DNA of 64,000 nucleotides from Paralvinella palmiformis (lineage: Eukaryota > Annelida > Polychaeta > Terebellida > Alvinellidae), in NCBI GenBank assembly GCA_025642065.1, contig JAODUP010000424.1, positions 1 through 64,000 on the forward strand, written 5' to 3'. Positions 26,135 through 37,450 of the stretch are shown here, piece after piece; within the stretch, counting starts at the first letter, position 1, and each line of letters starts with the position of its first letter. The notes beneath the pieces are model-generated. The model saw nothing but the letters and a program-made list of their open reading frames with translations, had not been told where the DNA came from and made no database searches. The position numbers and the translations under genes were made by a program.

Positions 26135-29104
26135 TTAAGGCCCAAATCAATATCATAGTATGGGGAAAGTAACACCAGAATAAATGCACACACACTGACT
26201 TATAATTATATTATTACCTCATTAAAGTACTACACATAAGATCACTTATATTTTCCTTGTATTTTTTATGCTTAATTCTTACAGATACATATATTTTAAT
26301 AAATCCTCACTGTTCAGTAAATTCTACATTAAATTTCTATTAAATAAGTACTCAGTACTTTCACTACCTACATGTGTGACCAATCACTGACATGTGATTC
26401 ACAGAAAAGTGTAATCATGTTATTTGATTGGCTAATTAGCAATTGATTTCAGAGCTCCAATCAAAGAGCATTTAATATCTCCAGAAATAATCTCCAGAGG
26501 TGATGAGGCAGAGGGAAAGATGAAAACTAGGTGTGGATCTGAACCCTGCCTGCCTACCCAACCTAACCCCATACCCAACAAATCATCTCCTTACATCTAC
26601 TGATAGGATTAAAAGTATTAATCTATTGATTTGAGACAACTCTATCCTAACACATACGCCAGACACTGTATAGAAGCTGATTTCGCTGAACTTTTAGTAC
26701 ACATTAATAATGATTACTAATGTGTACCGAGACAGTCTCGGTATAGTTAGTTATATTGTCATCAGTTTGGAATGAATTGCACGCTAATGAAATACTAATT
26801 GTTTCATTAAATATTCATCTCAAACAGGATGTTAAACAAACACTATCAAAAATATTACTCTTAGTAGCAATATTATACTTATCTGAGATAAGCTGGCTGT
26901 AAAATATGTCTGTACGCAGACCAAAGATGTGCGTTTAAAAGGAAATGCACACTACATAAAAAAGGATGTGCTGTACATCACAAAATGGTCTTACAACATT
27001 CAAATAAACATCACATCTGCTGTTTTATTTGGATTATGTTAAAACAATCAACACTAAGTTCAAATAAACATTCAGTTTGAGGACTTTAGAACCTAAAATG
27101 GTGGGGGCTCAAGTCCCTGGCATGTTTAACCAAGCTGGGCAGGTCTGAAAGGAGGGATCAGACGAAACCCAGCACCTGGTCCTCCTCCATGTTGGAAGTT
27201 GGGCGTGGGGCTAACAACTCCACCCGGTAAAAAAACGCCTGTTACGGAAACTACTATAACAGTTAACATTACTATTGTAGCCTTATGGTCCCACTGTTAA
27301 CGAAGAAGATAAGTCCCATTTACAATAGGTTGATGAGGAAAATGTAACATAGAGCTTAAACAAATATTTTAATACCGGTGACCTTTATTTGATGACATAG
27401 TTCTATCAGACTCATAAATTTACGGTATCAATCCAAAGACTTATGGAGATACCAAAAATCATGACGTATACATGAAATAAATTATAAATACCTACAAATA
27501 CTACTTTTTGAGTGCAGGGCCTTTCCACACTCAGGACAAATCTTTGGTCCTGTTTTGTGCATTTCCTGGTGTTCAGCTAAGCCCTTCTCTGTCTTCAATA
27601 TTTTTTGGCATGTTTCACATTGTAGATGTTTCTCTAAATAGTAATCGAAGAGAACATGTACACGCAAGCAATTAGTTAAAACATCAGTTACCACAGTGAA
27701 AGCTATATCAATCACACATATTTAAGACTACACAGTCCCATTACAAAAATATCAATACTCATCACATTTATACCAAATGAATTATAAACACATACAAATA
27801 TTAGTTTTCAAATGCACAACTTTTCCTTATTCAGGACCAAAACAATATTTTTGATAAATGTGTCTGTCAACATTGATAATGTAATCACACCAATAAACAA
27901 TGAATTTAAAGGTGCAGTAATCGCATTATATCATAACAGAAAACATATTATTGGCCTTACTGTATCATAGTTACAATGAAAGCAGTTTAACTATTTAACC
28001 TTTTAAGAGAAGCATGGCATTTCTTGTTCGTTTGTTTGTAGTGACCTGATTACATACTAGTGATTTTATTTGCAGCTTCCTTAATATCTCTTTTGTGAGG
28101 GACATCATCTTTGACATCATCACAATGACCCCCAGATAACAAGCCATTCTCTGCGGATGCTCCATTCTTATAGCTGTCTGTATCTGCCACAACTCTAAGC
28201 CTCTGTTTTTTGCATCTCGCATTTCTTCTGTTTTTGGTTGCTTTTTTTTCTTGTAAGTCTTTTCGTCTTATTGCTGCCTTGCTATCTAAATAACATAACA
28301 GAATGTGAATATCTATATGATCATATTTATTATTCTTATGCAGTGTTATACCAATATGATATATTTTATGAAATAGCAAAAGCACAATGATAAATGTATA
28401 TAATCGCGTATAAGTCGATTATTTTGGGTAGAGAAAAGGGAGTTATCAGAAGCACCTCGACTTATATGCTGGTCATATTTCCTACTAGCTGAAGGAAAGA
28501 TGTTTTCGGCAATCCTTGACACACAACACTATAGGATTCCACCCAATAAGAGCCAGAGTCGGAATAAAATCGTCACGTGGCTGCCTACTAACCCATTATT
28601 ATTCAATAAATAACAATAAATTTTTACCAAACTGGTATTTGGATCTCACAAACATACCCATCTTTACGTAATAAGACTGATAGTCACGCACTGTTACCTA
28701 CCAGTACTTCCAGATGTGCTGTGAAACAATGAATTAATAATAGTTGCCAATTGAAGTGACAATCAGGTGTGTTTGTGTGACCGATAGTTGGAACAAAATC
28801 GTCATATCTCTGCCTACTAGTCAATAAATTAAGATTCATTTTCACCAAACCGTTATTTGGATCTCACAAACATGTCAGTCTGTATGTAATATAATACTTG
28901 ATAGTCACACGTTGTTAACTACTGGTACCACCAGACGATTAGGGATAATATAAAAATCACTGTTCACATTGCAAACCTTGCTAGCCACAATTAATTAAGA
29001 ACACTTGTCAGTTGAAGGGAGTCTACATTCAGGCGTGTTTGGTGGGATAAGTTTGTTTATTTATATTAGTTATAACATCAAAGCCAAATTGTGTGTATGT
29101 GTAT

Positions 29105-29151
<47 letters not shown>

Positions 29152-32100
29152 ACGCTTGTGTGTGTCGCTGCCGGTGAAGAAATTGATTTTCACCACTCAC
29201 TTGCTGACACCATGAGTTTGAATGACCGGGTCAACTTTTTCGTGAATGACGACAATGATTCCAATTTTGAGGCATTTTAAACCAATACTTGACCTCGACT
29301 TATACACGGTGAACATATGCCGGAGGAAAGAATTACAGGGTCAAATATTTGCCTCGACTTATCTACCGGGTCGACTTATACATATCTGGGTGACTACATA
29401 ACTATATGTCTTATACAGCTCAATTACTGCATACAATAAACGCAACAATTGAGGATGGTTAATCACTTTAATACATTACATAATACAATTAATTTGCATC
29501 TTTCAGCATTGATATTATTTGAGTTAAGTGTCATACAAGAAATATACCATAGCTAAAAGCAGCTGATAATGTTATTATTCAACACGGTATAGTTTATACC
29601 GAGGTCAACATCCTTTAATTAAACCAAGATTTCACTGTATTTCAATTTCATTATTTAGTGACACATCTCTTAAATATGTATTTCTACAGGTGAGCTGGTA
29701 AAAATATCTATATCAGTTGGTTCGGTATCTGTCTACAAAGTGGACTGATTGTTTCTGTCAGTTAATGATCACTTTGGTTACTAGTTAAACAATGGAGATG
29801 ACTTGATGGTATCAATAACAGTTAAAACAAATTATGTTAGCATAAACAAGTGAAGACAAAGACATGAAGTGTTCCGTCAATACAAGACTTCCCAAACCAG
29901 ACAGAACTCACTATCGTCTGTTTGTCAACCGTAAAGATCTTTGTGCTACATTTTTATAATCTTCTCTCTACTGTTAGGTAAAAATCTCTTTTAAAGAGCT
30001 ACAATTTTTGCTAATACTCCACAGCCGTTTTATCATAAACATGATAATACTAACTTATAGCTTTTGAGTTTTACTCCAAATCAGAAAGCCTTACTTACTT
30101 TTACCGTTTTCCACCTTTCTGCTTCTTAGTACTCTTGAATAAAAAGGTAAAAACAAAACACAATAATAAATTTGTCACAAAATAATGAATATAACTAACA
30201 GTAAACTCTTTTTATAATTATTTTTTTACAGTCTTTTGATTTACAATCTAGGATCTTATACCTTTTCACTTATCTCTCATAAATCTCACTAAATGGTAGC
30301 ATGACCCAAGGATTGGGCTTATGACCTTTCTACTTCATAGCGCATGTTAGTGACATGAAAGTGACCAGATGTATACTTATTAACGTGTACACAGATAATA
30401 TAACTTTATCAGAGATAAAATGCAAACATAGCTATGGGCACCATTAAAAGGTTGCTACTATGATAAGGAACTGGTCAACACACACAAGATCAAGAAGGTG
30501 AAGAAAAAACTAAGAAAATGCTACAATTTTCTATCCCACATCGCCATCAGTAGAGTGCATTTGGAAGGAGTCCATGGGATTAAACTTGTTGCTAACTGAC
30601 TCTCAGAGGACCTGTACTGGGACTTACAAGTGAAAAGTTGTAGATATCCAGGGATACTTGTGTTATATAGAGAGACACAGTGACAAGTTAAAAGTAAAAC
30701 ACTTTGTTTGTCATATCAGTGAAATTCTATGTATAACTGCAAGTCAGCATTTATGTTGTAATTTTACCCCTAAACAATGATGATTGATTTATTGTCATCA
30801 TAAACATATTATACCATAACAACAAGCCAACTAATCTGACAGATTCCAATTATGGTATAAGCTTACAGTGTAAGCTCATTAATTTACTAAACGTTTCTTA
30901 ATTGTACACTAGACCACAATAGATTATTCCTCGGAGAATTCATATTATTTAATATTTTCTGTGTTTTATAGTACCCTTCAAGTTTCAGTAAAAAACCTTA
31001 CATTCTCACCACACCAACTTCCAGTAAATATAGTTTATCAACAGTAACATACAATCTAGTATATATAGTCCAATTCCATCAGTGGAACATGGAGATCATT
31101 GGTCTGTGTGCTTTAATTATGAAGAGGCTGACACGATACGATTTTTGCCAGGACATTTCTTAACAAATTTTCTCCACTTCAGAACTTGAGAATAACCACA
31201 ACATTACATAACTTTGGAAAGTCAATCAATTCTTTGTTTTATTTTCATGTAGATGACATAAAACAATAAGTTTATTCCAATTCAAACTGTGAATGGTTTT
31301 TATATGACTAATGCTGATGCTGCCATGTTACCTAACTAAATGTTACTTCGTTTTTATTCATACACTGGACATCCCATTGGAGGAAGCTATTGTATTGGTT
31401 GTTAAATGGACGTTTATTTCTGTGTTAGATTCTGCTACCCATGAATAGTAGATCCTGGCAAGCTATTAGCATGAGATACTCTGGCTAGTGATCGACCTTC
31501 CTGTACTCCTGCAATCACTTCCAATTTCTCTCTAACAAAATAAGATTTTTGTTTTGTTCTTCTTGCTATAACTGTGTTTTGCATTCGATGTGGCATTTGA
31601 GGTTTGAAATGATAATAATGGAATGCAGTTGTTGTTATATGGAAGTGTTTTCTCTGCAAGTTAGCTATGAATTTGGATATAAGTAATCAGAATTATTTTA
31701 TACATAATGGCATACATCCTATATACATGAAAACCTTTTCTGCAGAAAATCATACACACAAAAATGTCCAAATAATTTGGAGGCAAGCACCTCACATTCA
31801 TACCCACTTCCACAGCATATTGGACTGCATCATAGTAGCCAGACTGTACACTTTCAACTATATGCATAATTTTGCATCATACAGGGTTCGCACAGGTCCT
31901 TGAAAACCTGGAAAGTCCTGGAATTTGAAAATTTGGATTCCAGGCCTGGAAAGTCCTGGAATTTTTGTAGAGGTCCTTGAAAGTCCTGGAATTTGGACAT
32001 ATAGATCTATATTTCTAATCATAATCGTACAGGAATTCAGTCATTACACTTCTTCCGAAATATGGGCGTATCATTGAGGGTTAAATATGTTCGTGAATTC

Positions 32101-34599
32101 ATTGAAAGGGTCCCTGAATTTGACATTGGAAGGTCCTGGAATCCGAGATGTCCGAATGTGTATGAACCCTGATCATACTGCTCAGTTAGAAGGGTTGTTA
32201 AATGATGTGGTATGAAGGCATAACATTTAACTGAAGCCAGACACAAAGTCATTACTTGTATTATATCACGGACTACTGATGTTATTAAGAGACATTTCTC
32301 AGATAAACAAAATCAGCCACAAACTAATGGATTAAGAACTAATTATCAACAGAGGGAACCATCCAATAAATGGATAAAAGTGCATTCATATTCAAGAATA
32401 GGCTCGGCACTAGAAAGGGGTGTAGCTGATAAATACTTATAACGTACTGTCTGGAATATTAGTAGCTCAGACTGAGGCCGATCAAATTCATTGACTAGAT
32501 CTCCCAAATTTCTATAGTCATACTTTCATCAGTGAAAATAATGGATTTCTCACCCTCTGGTCAATTACAAGCTCTAAATAAAAATGGACAATCTGCCATA
32601 AGAGAACATTCATAAAAGATTGCAATCGAAGGACTGCAGGATGGGACCATTTTCCACACTGTAGTCCTATTTTGGCATCAGACTCATCAAGCTCGTGGGA
32701 ATCCTGCAATGGGCACACTCGAAAAGCAATTCTGTATATGACATCCACAATGTTTCACCTTTTATCAGATGCTGTAACAACTCTCTTGTCATGAAGCTTT
32801 GCTCGCCACTGATCTAAACGTTTCTGTATATCTTCAATTGCTGGTTCCTGCATAATCAATGGCAAAGAAGAAGCTTCCTCAAAAATTGCAGCCACCTGGA
32901 AAATATGAAAGCAATAAATATGGTCAGTTAACAAATAATTGCTATATATTTTTGAAGACACTGTGTTTTTTTAATCAGCTTGATTAAAACAAGGTAAAAT
33001 TGCAGCATATGTTGATATACAATGTATTAAATAAGTTATATAACAAATTTTGAACAACAATCATAAACTTCATACAAAACGAAGTCCCATCCAAATTTCC
33101 TCATTATATAGATTACATATATGTAGTTTAAATGACAAAAAAAAGATCTAAATCACTAAAAGAAATTGTTTTATATAAAATAATTATTTTTTAAACAAAA
33201 ATATTTAAAAAAAAATGTCTTGGCACTAAACATTAACCCATTAAATATACAAAAATATAACTACACACATCAGACAATTTACCACTCTTAAGATGTTTGG
33301 CTTCCTTAACATCTCCCATATCTATAACAGTTTTAACACAAACGATGGCCTAACATAGCTTTATAAATATGAAGTGGTTACGTATCCGAGCATCGGAACC
33401 CTGTACCTCAGTGTTATAGGTCCGAGCAGTCAATGTCCATGCACCAATTATTCCTCGTTTGCTATTACTTTCACTCAAATATGGTGGCCGAACACGTAGT
33501 AGTTACATTTGGGTTGAAAGTAAAAGATGCTTTCATAGTTTTGAAGGGGTACAAACGAAAATCAAAGAAATAAAAGATAGAACAGCCATGCAGCTTTACA
33601 AATAATCGGAGTTAACATGTGTTATAGAATACCTGGAAAATAACAAATTCATTTTCCAGGTCCTGGAAATGTCTTTGAATTTTACAAAAAATACTGCCTT
33701 TGAAAAATCCACTTAGAACAAAAACCGGACTAAATAGTATAACATTTTCTTGGCTGTGGGAACCATGAAATACTGCATTTCTTATAAATGTCAGACTTTC
33801 TTTTTAATCTGATAATAATGCTTATATCTTCATTAAACACTAGTAGCAGTAATTACAACTAAGCTCCCGTCACTGACACTGATGCGAGCAGATGAGAAAC
33901 TAAAAACGATCATGAAATGGCTCAGATTTATAATTACATTGTTCCAATGCTGAATGCTCAGATCTTTATCACCAACACACACGATTCCGATGTTCGGCTT
34001 GCGTCAGAGCACCAGAAACATCCAAACTTGGCACTCATGCAGAGAGTGCTCGGACCTTTATCATCAGTGAACACGATTCTGATGTTCGGATACGTAACAA
34101 CAACCTTATAAATGACCATTAATTATAGAATGTTAATATTGTCAATAGACGTCTAATAGTCTTGGGTCTAGCTTTAATTTACTATTTAGGCCTTTGTAGG
34201 CTTTGACAGTTTGGGCGGTTCCTGTTAGTGTTATACCTCTAGACTAGATCTAGTAAAGACACATAAAATGTTTTAACTTATTAAAACAGTTATATTATTA
34301 GTATGATGATAATAACTTATTAGCCTTAATAAGCCTCATGCTAGATTTACGTCCCAGGGTCTACACTCCTAGTCTACGTCTCGATCTAGACCCTAATCTT
34401 AGTCTATGCCTAACTAAGTAGCTTAGTAAGTTAGTAGCTAGTCTAGAGTTTAGGCCTAGCCCTGGGCCTGGCCTAGCCCTAGGTGACAGTAAGTTAGGCG
34501 ATAATATGGTTAACTATTAAGATCTCTAATAAGACTAACCTTCAGCTGGAATTCTTGAAATATTTTTACGCCATCTTTTACGAGGTCACTTGTTAACAT
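23146..34599 (-). CDS. Nine-finger C2H2 zinc-finger protein
   Basis: A probable nuclear DNA-binding transcription factor; ortholog not recognised. Eight coding exons join in phase: 34599-34540, 32895-32759, 30133-30099, 28285-28058, 27633-27496, 25981-25802, 24190-23960, 23828-23146 (563 aa). The N-terminus is MLTSDLVKDGVKIFQEFQLK, then VAAIFEEASSLPLIMQEP, then a basic stretch (KKATKNRRNARCKKQR, possible nuclear localisation signal). Nine canonical C-X2-C-X12-H-X3/4-H fingers occupy about residues 157-404. Fingers 2, 4 and 7 are each split by an intron and only become complete when spliced. The tail of about 160 residues is rich in Ser, Thr, Gln and Val, like an activation domain. No KRAB, BTB or SCAN domain is visible. 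The 35-bp third exon is the least certain, but its phases (2 in, 1 out) fit both neighbours. Confidence 0.88.
25370..25745 (-). mobile_element. SINE family B copy in zinc-finger intron 6
   Basis: It shares the body of the elements at 51095-51440 and 35130-35365. Shared words include ATAATGGCCGATATGGC, TCTGTAATTTACAGCTTCCC, CGGAGACTA, GTGGAGAAAACCTTGCCAGT and TGAAAAACTCCCCCTACTA. Older and more diverged than the 51-kb copy. Confidence 0.7.
26097..26131. repeat. (AT)n microsatellite in zinc-finger intron 5
   Basis: About 17 AT units, some 120 bp from the exon at 25981-25802. Confidence 0.9.
28401..29390. mobile_element. Pogo-like element relic with CGTATAAGTCGA ends
   Basis: The left end has CGCGTATAAGTCGATT. 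The right end carries CGACTTATACACGG, CTCGACTTATCTACCGGGTC and GTCGACTTATACATATC, i.e. the same core inverted. Near the right end the plus frame 29211-29280 ends in an acidic DDNDSNFEAF tail. Inference: this resembles C-termini of pogo/Tigger-type transposases. The interior contains an imperfect direct duplication about 228 bp apart (28560 and 28788, both reading AAAATCGTCA then TGCCTACTA). It lies in intron 3 of the zinc-finger gene. Confidence 0.55.
29107..29152 (+). repeat. (TC)n-(TG)n microsatellite
   Basis: About 16 TC units followed by TG units, inside the pogo-like relic. Confidence 0.9.
31435..31600 (-). pseudogene. Pogo/CENP-B-type HTH fragment
   Basis: The minus-strand frame reads RRTKQKSYFVREKLEVIAGV then EGRSLARVSHANSLPGSTIH. 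This is the N-terminal helix-turn-helix layout of pogo/Tigger transposases and CENP-B (K..Y....K...I.....G.S.A.V.....P.STI.GW). Only the HTH is present. It lies in intron 2 of the zinc-finger gene and could belong to the same family as the pogo-like relic at 28401-29390, but that link is a guess. Confidence 0.55.
31882..32171. mobile_element. MITE with GGTTCGCACA ends and target duplication
   Basis: Starts CAGGGTTCGCACAGG and ends TGTGTATGAACCCTG, an imperfect terminal inverted repeat. The interior repeats AAAGTCCTGGAATTT-like words several times. ATCATA lies immediately outside both ends (31876-31881 and 32172-32177), a probable target-site duplication. In intron 2 of the zinc-finger gene. 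Confidence 0.75.
33360..34115. mobile_element. Candidate element with TTACGTATCCGA-type inverted ends
   Basis: 33376-33430 (GTTACGTATCCGAGCATCGG then TAGGTCCGAGCAG) is inverted relative to 34047-34105 (GCTCGGACCTTTATCATCA then TGTTCGGATACGTAAC). A third, direct partial copy lies at 33958-34005 (CACGATTCCGATGTTCGGCT). No coding capacity. In zinc-finger intron 1. Confidence 0.5.
34190..34510. repeat. CTAG/TAGTCT-rich degenerate repeat just after exon 1
   Basis: Words such as CTAGTCTACGTC, GATCTAGACC, TTAGTCTATGCC, TAGCTAGTCTAGAG, GGCCTAGCCC and CTGGCCTAGCCCTAGG occur one after another. It begins about 30 bp downstream of the coding exon 1 donor of the zinc-finger gene. No unit length is fixed. 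A regulatory role is only conjecture. Confidence 0.5.
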
Positions 34600-35129
34600 A
34601 CTTAACGAAATATTAAAGACAGACTATAAGGTTATTTTATAAACGACGGACCAACTAAAACCAACGGACACTTAACAGCGACACCTATAGACTTATAGGT
34701 AAACTAAGCTTTAGCTATTTCCAGGTGGCGCCACAGTCGCAAACATTTACATGAAACCTACAAACATTATTTTTTTAATTATTATATAGTCAACAGTTAC
34801 GGCAAAGAATAACCGGATCTGTTATTATACAAGTACAGTAGGTGCTTCAAATTAAACATAATCTTCAATATAAGCACTTTGAAGATTGTCTTTAATAAAT
34901 TCCTTTTATTGGTTTTCACAATAGTAATGCCAAATATCGTATATGGTCTTTGGTAATGTTCAAGCATAACATAACGTGGACCAACCAGCACAACATCTAA
35001 CAAAAAGTCTATAGTATAAACCTAGTCATGTCACTATAATTCAATCAAACTTTGCTTTTGTGTCACTGACACGTAGCCTACCAATTAGTTATAACTACAA
35101 CTTTCACTTCAAAAATAGTAATTACAAAA
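34600..35129. other. Upstream flank of the zinc-finger gene
   Basis: The 5'UTR and promoter of the minus-strand gene must lie here. A short GC-richer patch (CAGGTGGCGCCACAGTCGC) is at about 34720-34740. No TATA box is convincing. No other gene seen. Confidence 0.4.
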
Positions 35130-35365
35130 TACCAAATGAGTTAGAGTGTGCGACTCCTTACTCATGATCGTGCTATGGGGGAGGTCGCAGGTTCGAATAC
35201 AGACCGTGGCACTATAGTAGGAGGAGTTTTTCATCCAGCCAGGCAACCGGCAAGGTTTTCTCCACCGAATATACCAGCTATTATAAAATCTTAATTTATT
35301 TGTAATTAGCTCCAGAGGTGAACCATTAAATTACACACCATATGCCTTTCGCTCATTTAAGGCAG
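35130..35365 (+). mobile_element. SINE family B copy with tRNA-like head
   Basis: The head has GAGTGTGCGACTCCTTACTC and the B-box-like GCAGGTTCGAATAC, followed by the body GGCACTATAGTAGGAGGAG and CAAGGTTTTCTCCACCGAAT. These are the reverse complement of body words in the minus-strand copies at 25370-25745 and 51095-51440. A pol III tRNA-derived SINE is inferred. Confidence 0.7.
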
Positions 35366-36014
35366 CTAAACCGCGTTAAATAGCTGCCATTTTATAAAGG
35401 AGCCGGATCCGTGCCTCCTCGAGATCTCGGCCTTAACTAAAGTGTATCTTATAAGTTCGACTAACTTGCGATTTAAAGTTAAAGAGCTTATAGTCACTTT
35501 TCATCACGTCGGACTTATAGTTAGATGTCTTATGCTATCCTAATAACTCGGCATGCAAGGCAAGAATTAACGTGGGCACTTTAAGGCACGAAGTCAATTC
35601 AAAACTTACTTTATTCTTGTTCTTGTTGGATGATGGATGAATGTTATTTAACGACACATCGGCACAGTTTAGGCCATTCAGTGTCCTAGAATCTTGTCCT
35701 TGTTGAAATATTTGGGCTAGATCGAGACCCTAGCTGTCGCCTAATGGACACAGCCACCTGGTGTTAATTTTTGTTGTGTCGTTATTGCTGACGGTGATGC
35801 ATACAAGGGTCTTTCAGGATAAGTGGGATGATGATGTCTGGTCGAAACGTTTATTTTCTGATAATCAACGCTGCTAGGTGGTGATATATAGTGATCCCTA
35901 GATGTCGCTTATTGAGCACAGCCATATATGAGGGATGATTCAGTTACTTTACTTTTTTTTGTATTTTGGGGATTCGCCCCAGTCTCTTGCTTACTGGGCA
36001 CAGCCTTTTTTATT
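35366..36014. repeat. SINE debris with repeated GTCGC..CACAGCC module
   Basis: The 30-40 bp module (CTGTCGCCTAATGGACACAG, ATGTCGCTTATTGAGCACAG, TCTTGCTTACTGGGCACAGC) occurs at about 35730, 35900 and 35985. It also occurs within both family A SINEs and one family B SINE. No gene seen. Confidence 0.6.
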
Positions 36015-36389
36015 CATTTAAGGTTTGGTTTGGTTTTGTTGTTCGGGGAGAATCCCCAGGCTGTCGCTTAATCAGCACAGCCTCTATGTTGGAGTGGTTG
36101 AGAAATCTCCTCCCCCACCACTCACAGGGGAGCAGTACGGAAAGATGGAGCCGAAATACCCCGAGGGTGGTCACTGCCAGAGTGTTTTACGTCCTCAGGG
36201 GTTTTTAACGTCCCCCTTTATTTTAAATAATTCAGCGGAGACGGCAGCGCCATTTAACGTGGTCAGCCACCCACGATGTAGTGAGCCGAGAAATTAATCC
36301 CTGGAAAAGTTTCGACCTCCTACGGGGTTCGAACCTGCGACCGTTGGCACCAAGTGCCGGGTACTTAACCGCTAGGCCACCGGAGCTCA
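36015..36389 (-). mobile_element. SINE family A copy 1
   Basis: Read on the minus strand, the head has A-box TGGCCTAGCGGTTAAGTA and B-box GGTTCGAACCCC, the layout of a tRNA gene of about 70 bp. A body of about 300 bp follows, ending in the CACAGCC..GTCGC module and an AAACC tail. It matches 48064-48428 almost throughout, so both copies are fairly young. Confidence 0.85.
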
Positions 36390-37050
36390 CTTATTCATTT
36401 ATTGTCTTGTTGAAGTTTGGGGTAGGAACCCCTGGCTGTCGCCTATTGGGCACAGCCACCTGGTGTTGGCTACTGTTGTTGTGACGATCGTACTATCATG
36501 TTGTGGTAACCCTTTTATAAAGTCAATTTCGGAGGAGAAAAAACCTTACCAGTTGCCTGGTTGGACTAAAACCTCCTCCTACTATAATGTCGCGGCCGGG
36601 AACCTCCGGCCTCCCGAACAGCACGGATTATTCATTTAAAGTTCAGCTATAGGTATATATGGGGAAATTCTCCCCTGAACACCGTCGGTATGTTGACCAG
36701 TAGACCCACATGGTCCAGTCACAGTTGACTAGCTCAGGACGGCAACGTAATTAGTATTCACATGTTCAGAAGATACGACAAAAACACGAATATGACACAC
36801 ACATAATCAGATACGGATGTTTAGCTGTACCACTCAAGCCAATCGCAACAAGTAAACCAATAAAGACAGGGAACCAATAAGCAGTTTAAACTTGGCATGT
36901 GTTGGTTACAAGTTTAGAATACACAGCAAAGATAAATTAAACCAAAGCCCTTGAGTAAAATGGCTATATAAATGTTTGTTTGTCATGCTACACTCAAAGA
37001 CAATTGGCCATAAAAGCCCATAAACGATGAAGGATCAAGAAGGGTGTGAA

Positions 37051-37052
<2 letters not shown>
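36390..37052. repeat. Partial SINE B and module copy, then unique DNA
   Basis: 36420-36475 holds another CTGTCGCCTATTGGGCACAG module. 36515-36605 holds a diverged piece of SINE B body (GGAGAAAAAACCTTACCAGT, ACCTCCTCCTACTATAATG). The rest shows nothing recognisable. Confidence 0.55.

Positions 37053-37090
<38 letters not shown>
37053..37090. repeat. (AT)n microsatellite
   Basis: About 19 AT units. Confidence 0.9.
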
Positions 37091-37092
<2 letters not shown>

Positions 37093-37317
37093 CCTAGACT
37101 GACAGGTGCACTCAACACAAACAGACACCTGATATTAGGCCATCAACATAGAAGAGATATTAAGATCCACAAATGACATTAATCACACAAACGTTGTTTG
37201 AATTAATATTTGAATATGTTTTGAGCATACGTGAAAGGTTATATTCTAACGGATATTTTTATTCAAAGAAATTACTAATTTATGTAATATTTTTTTATAA
37301 TATTAATAGAGGAAAGG

Positions 37318-37450
37318 GCCATGACTTTATTGTAGGACAGTTTGGCCACGGACCGTTCGACTAAGGACGTTTTAGCCATAGCCATGCACCCTCAGATGTT
37401 TTGTCCATGGGATTTTATCAGGATGGATGTTTTGGTTATATGATATTTAT
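37318..37450. repeat. Relic related to the GTTTTGGCCA tandem family
   Basis: Contains GGACAGTTTGGCCACGGACC, GGACGTTTTAGCCATAGCC and GATGTTTTGTCCATGGGA. These are degenerate units of the word GGACGTTTTGGCCACGG, which is found inverted at 42888-43010. Confidence 0.5.

Noticed and set aside
27080..27245. Block reading GGTCCTCCTCCATGTTGG, GTTGGGCGTGGGGCTAACAA, CACCCGGTAAAAAA
   Set aside because: It reminds me of noncoding text found upstream of some LINE copies, but only one copy is seen here and no flanking ORF, so I do not list it as an element.
32518..32748. 76-residue minus-strand frame following zinc-finger exon 2
   Set aside because: It overlaps the exon 2 donor side and is intronic in the phased model; no recognisable domain.
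36281..36389. Possible functional tRNA gene (A and B boxes on the minus strand)
   Set aside because: The same head with the same body occurs at 48428-48064 and is followed by SINE body sequence. It is a tRNA-derived SINE head rather than a tRNA gene.
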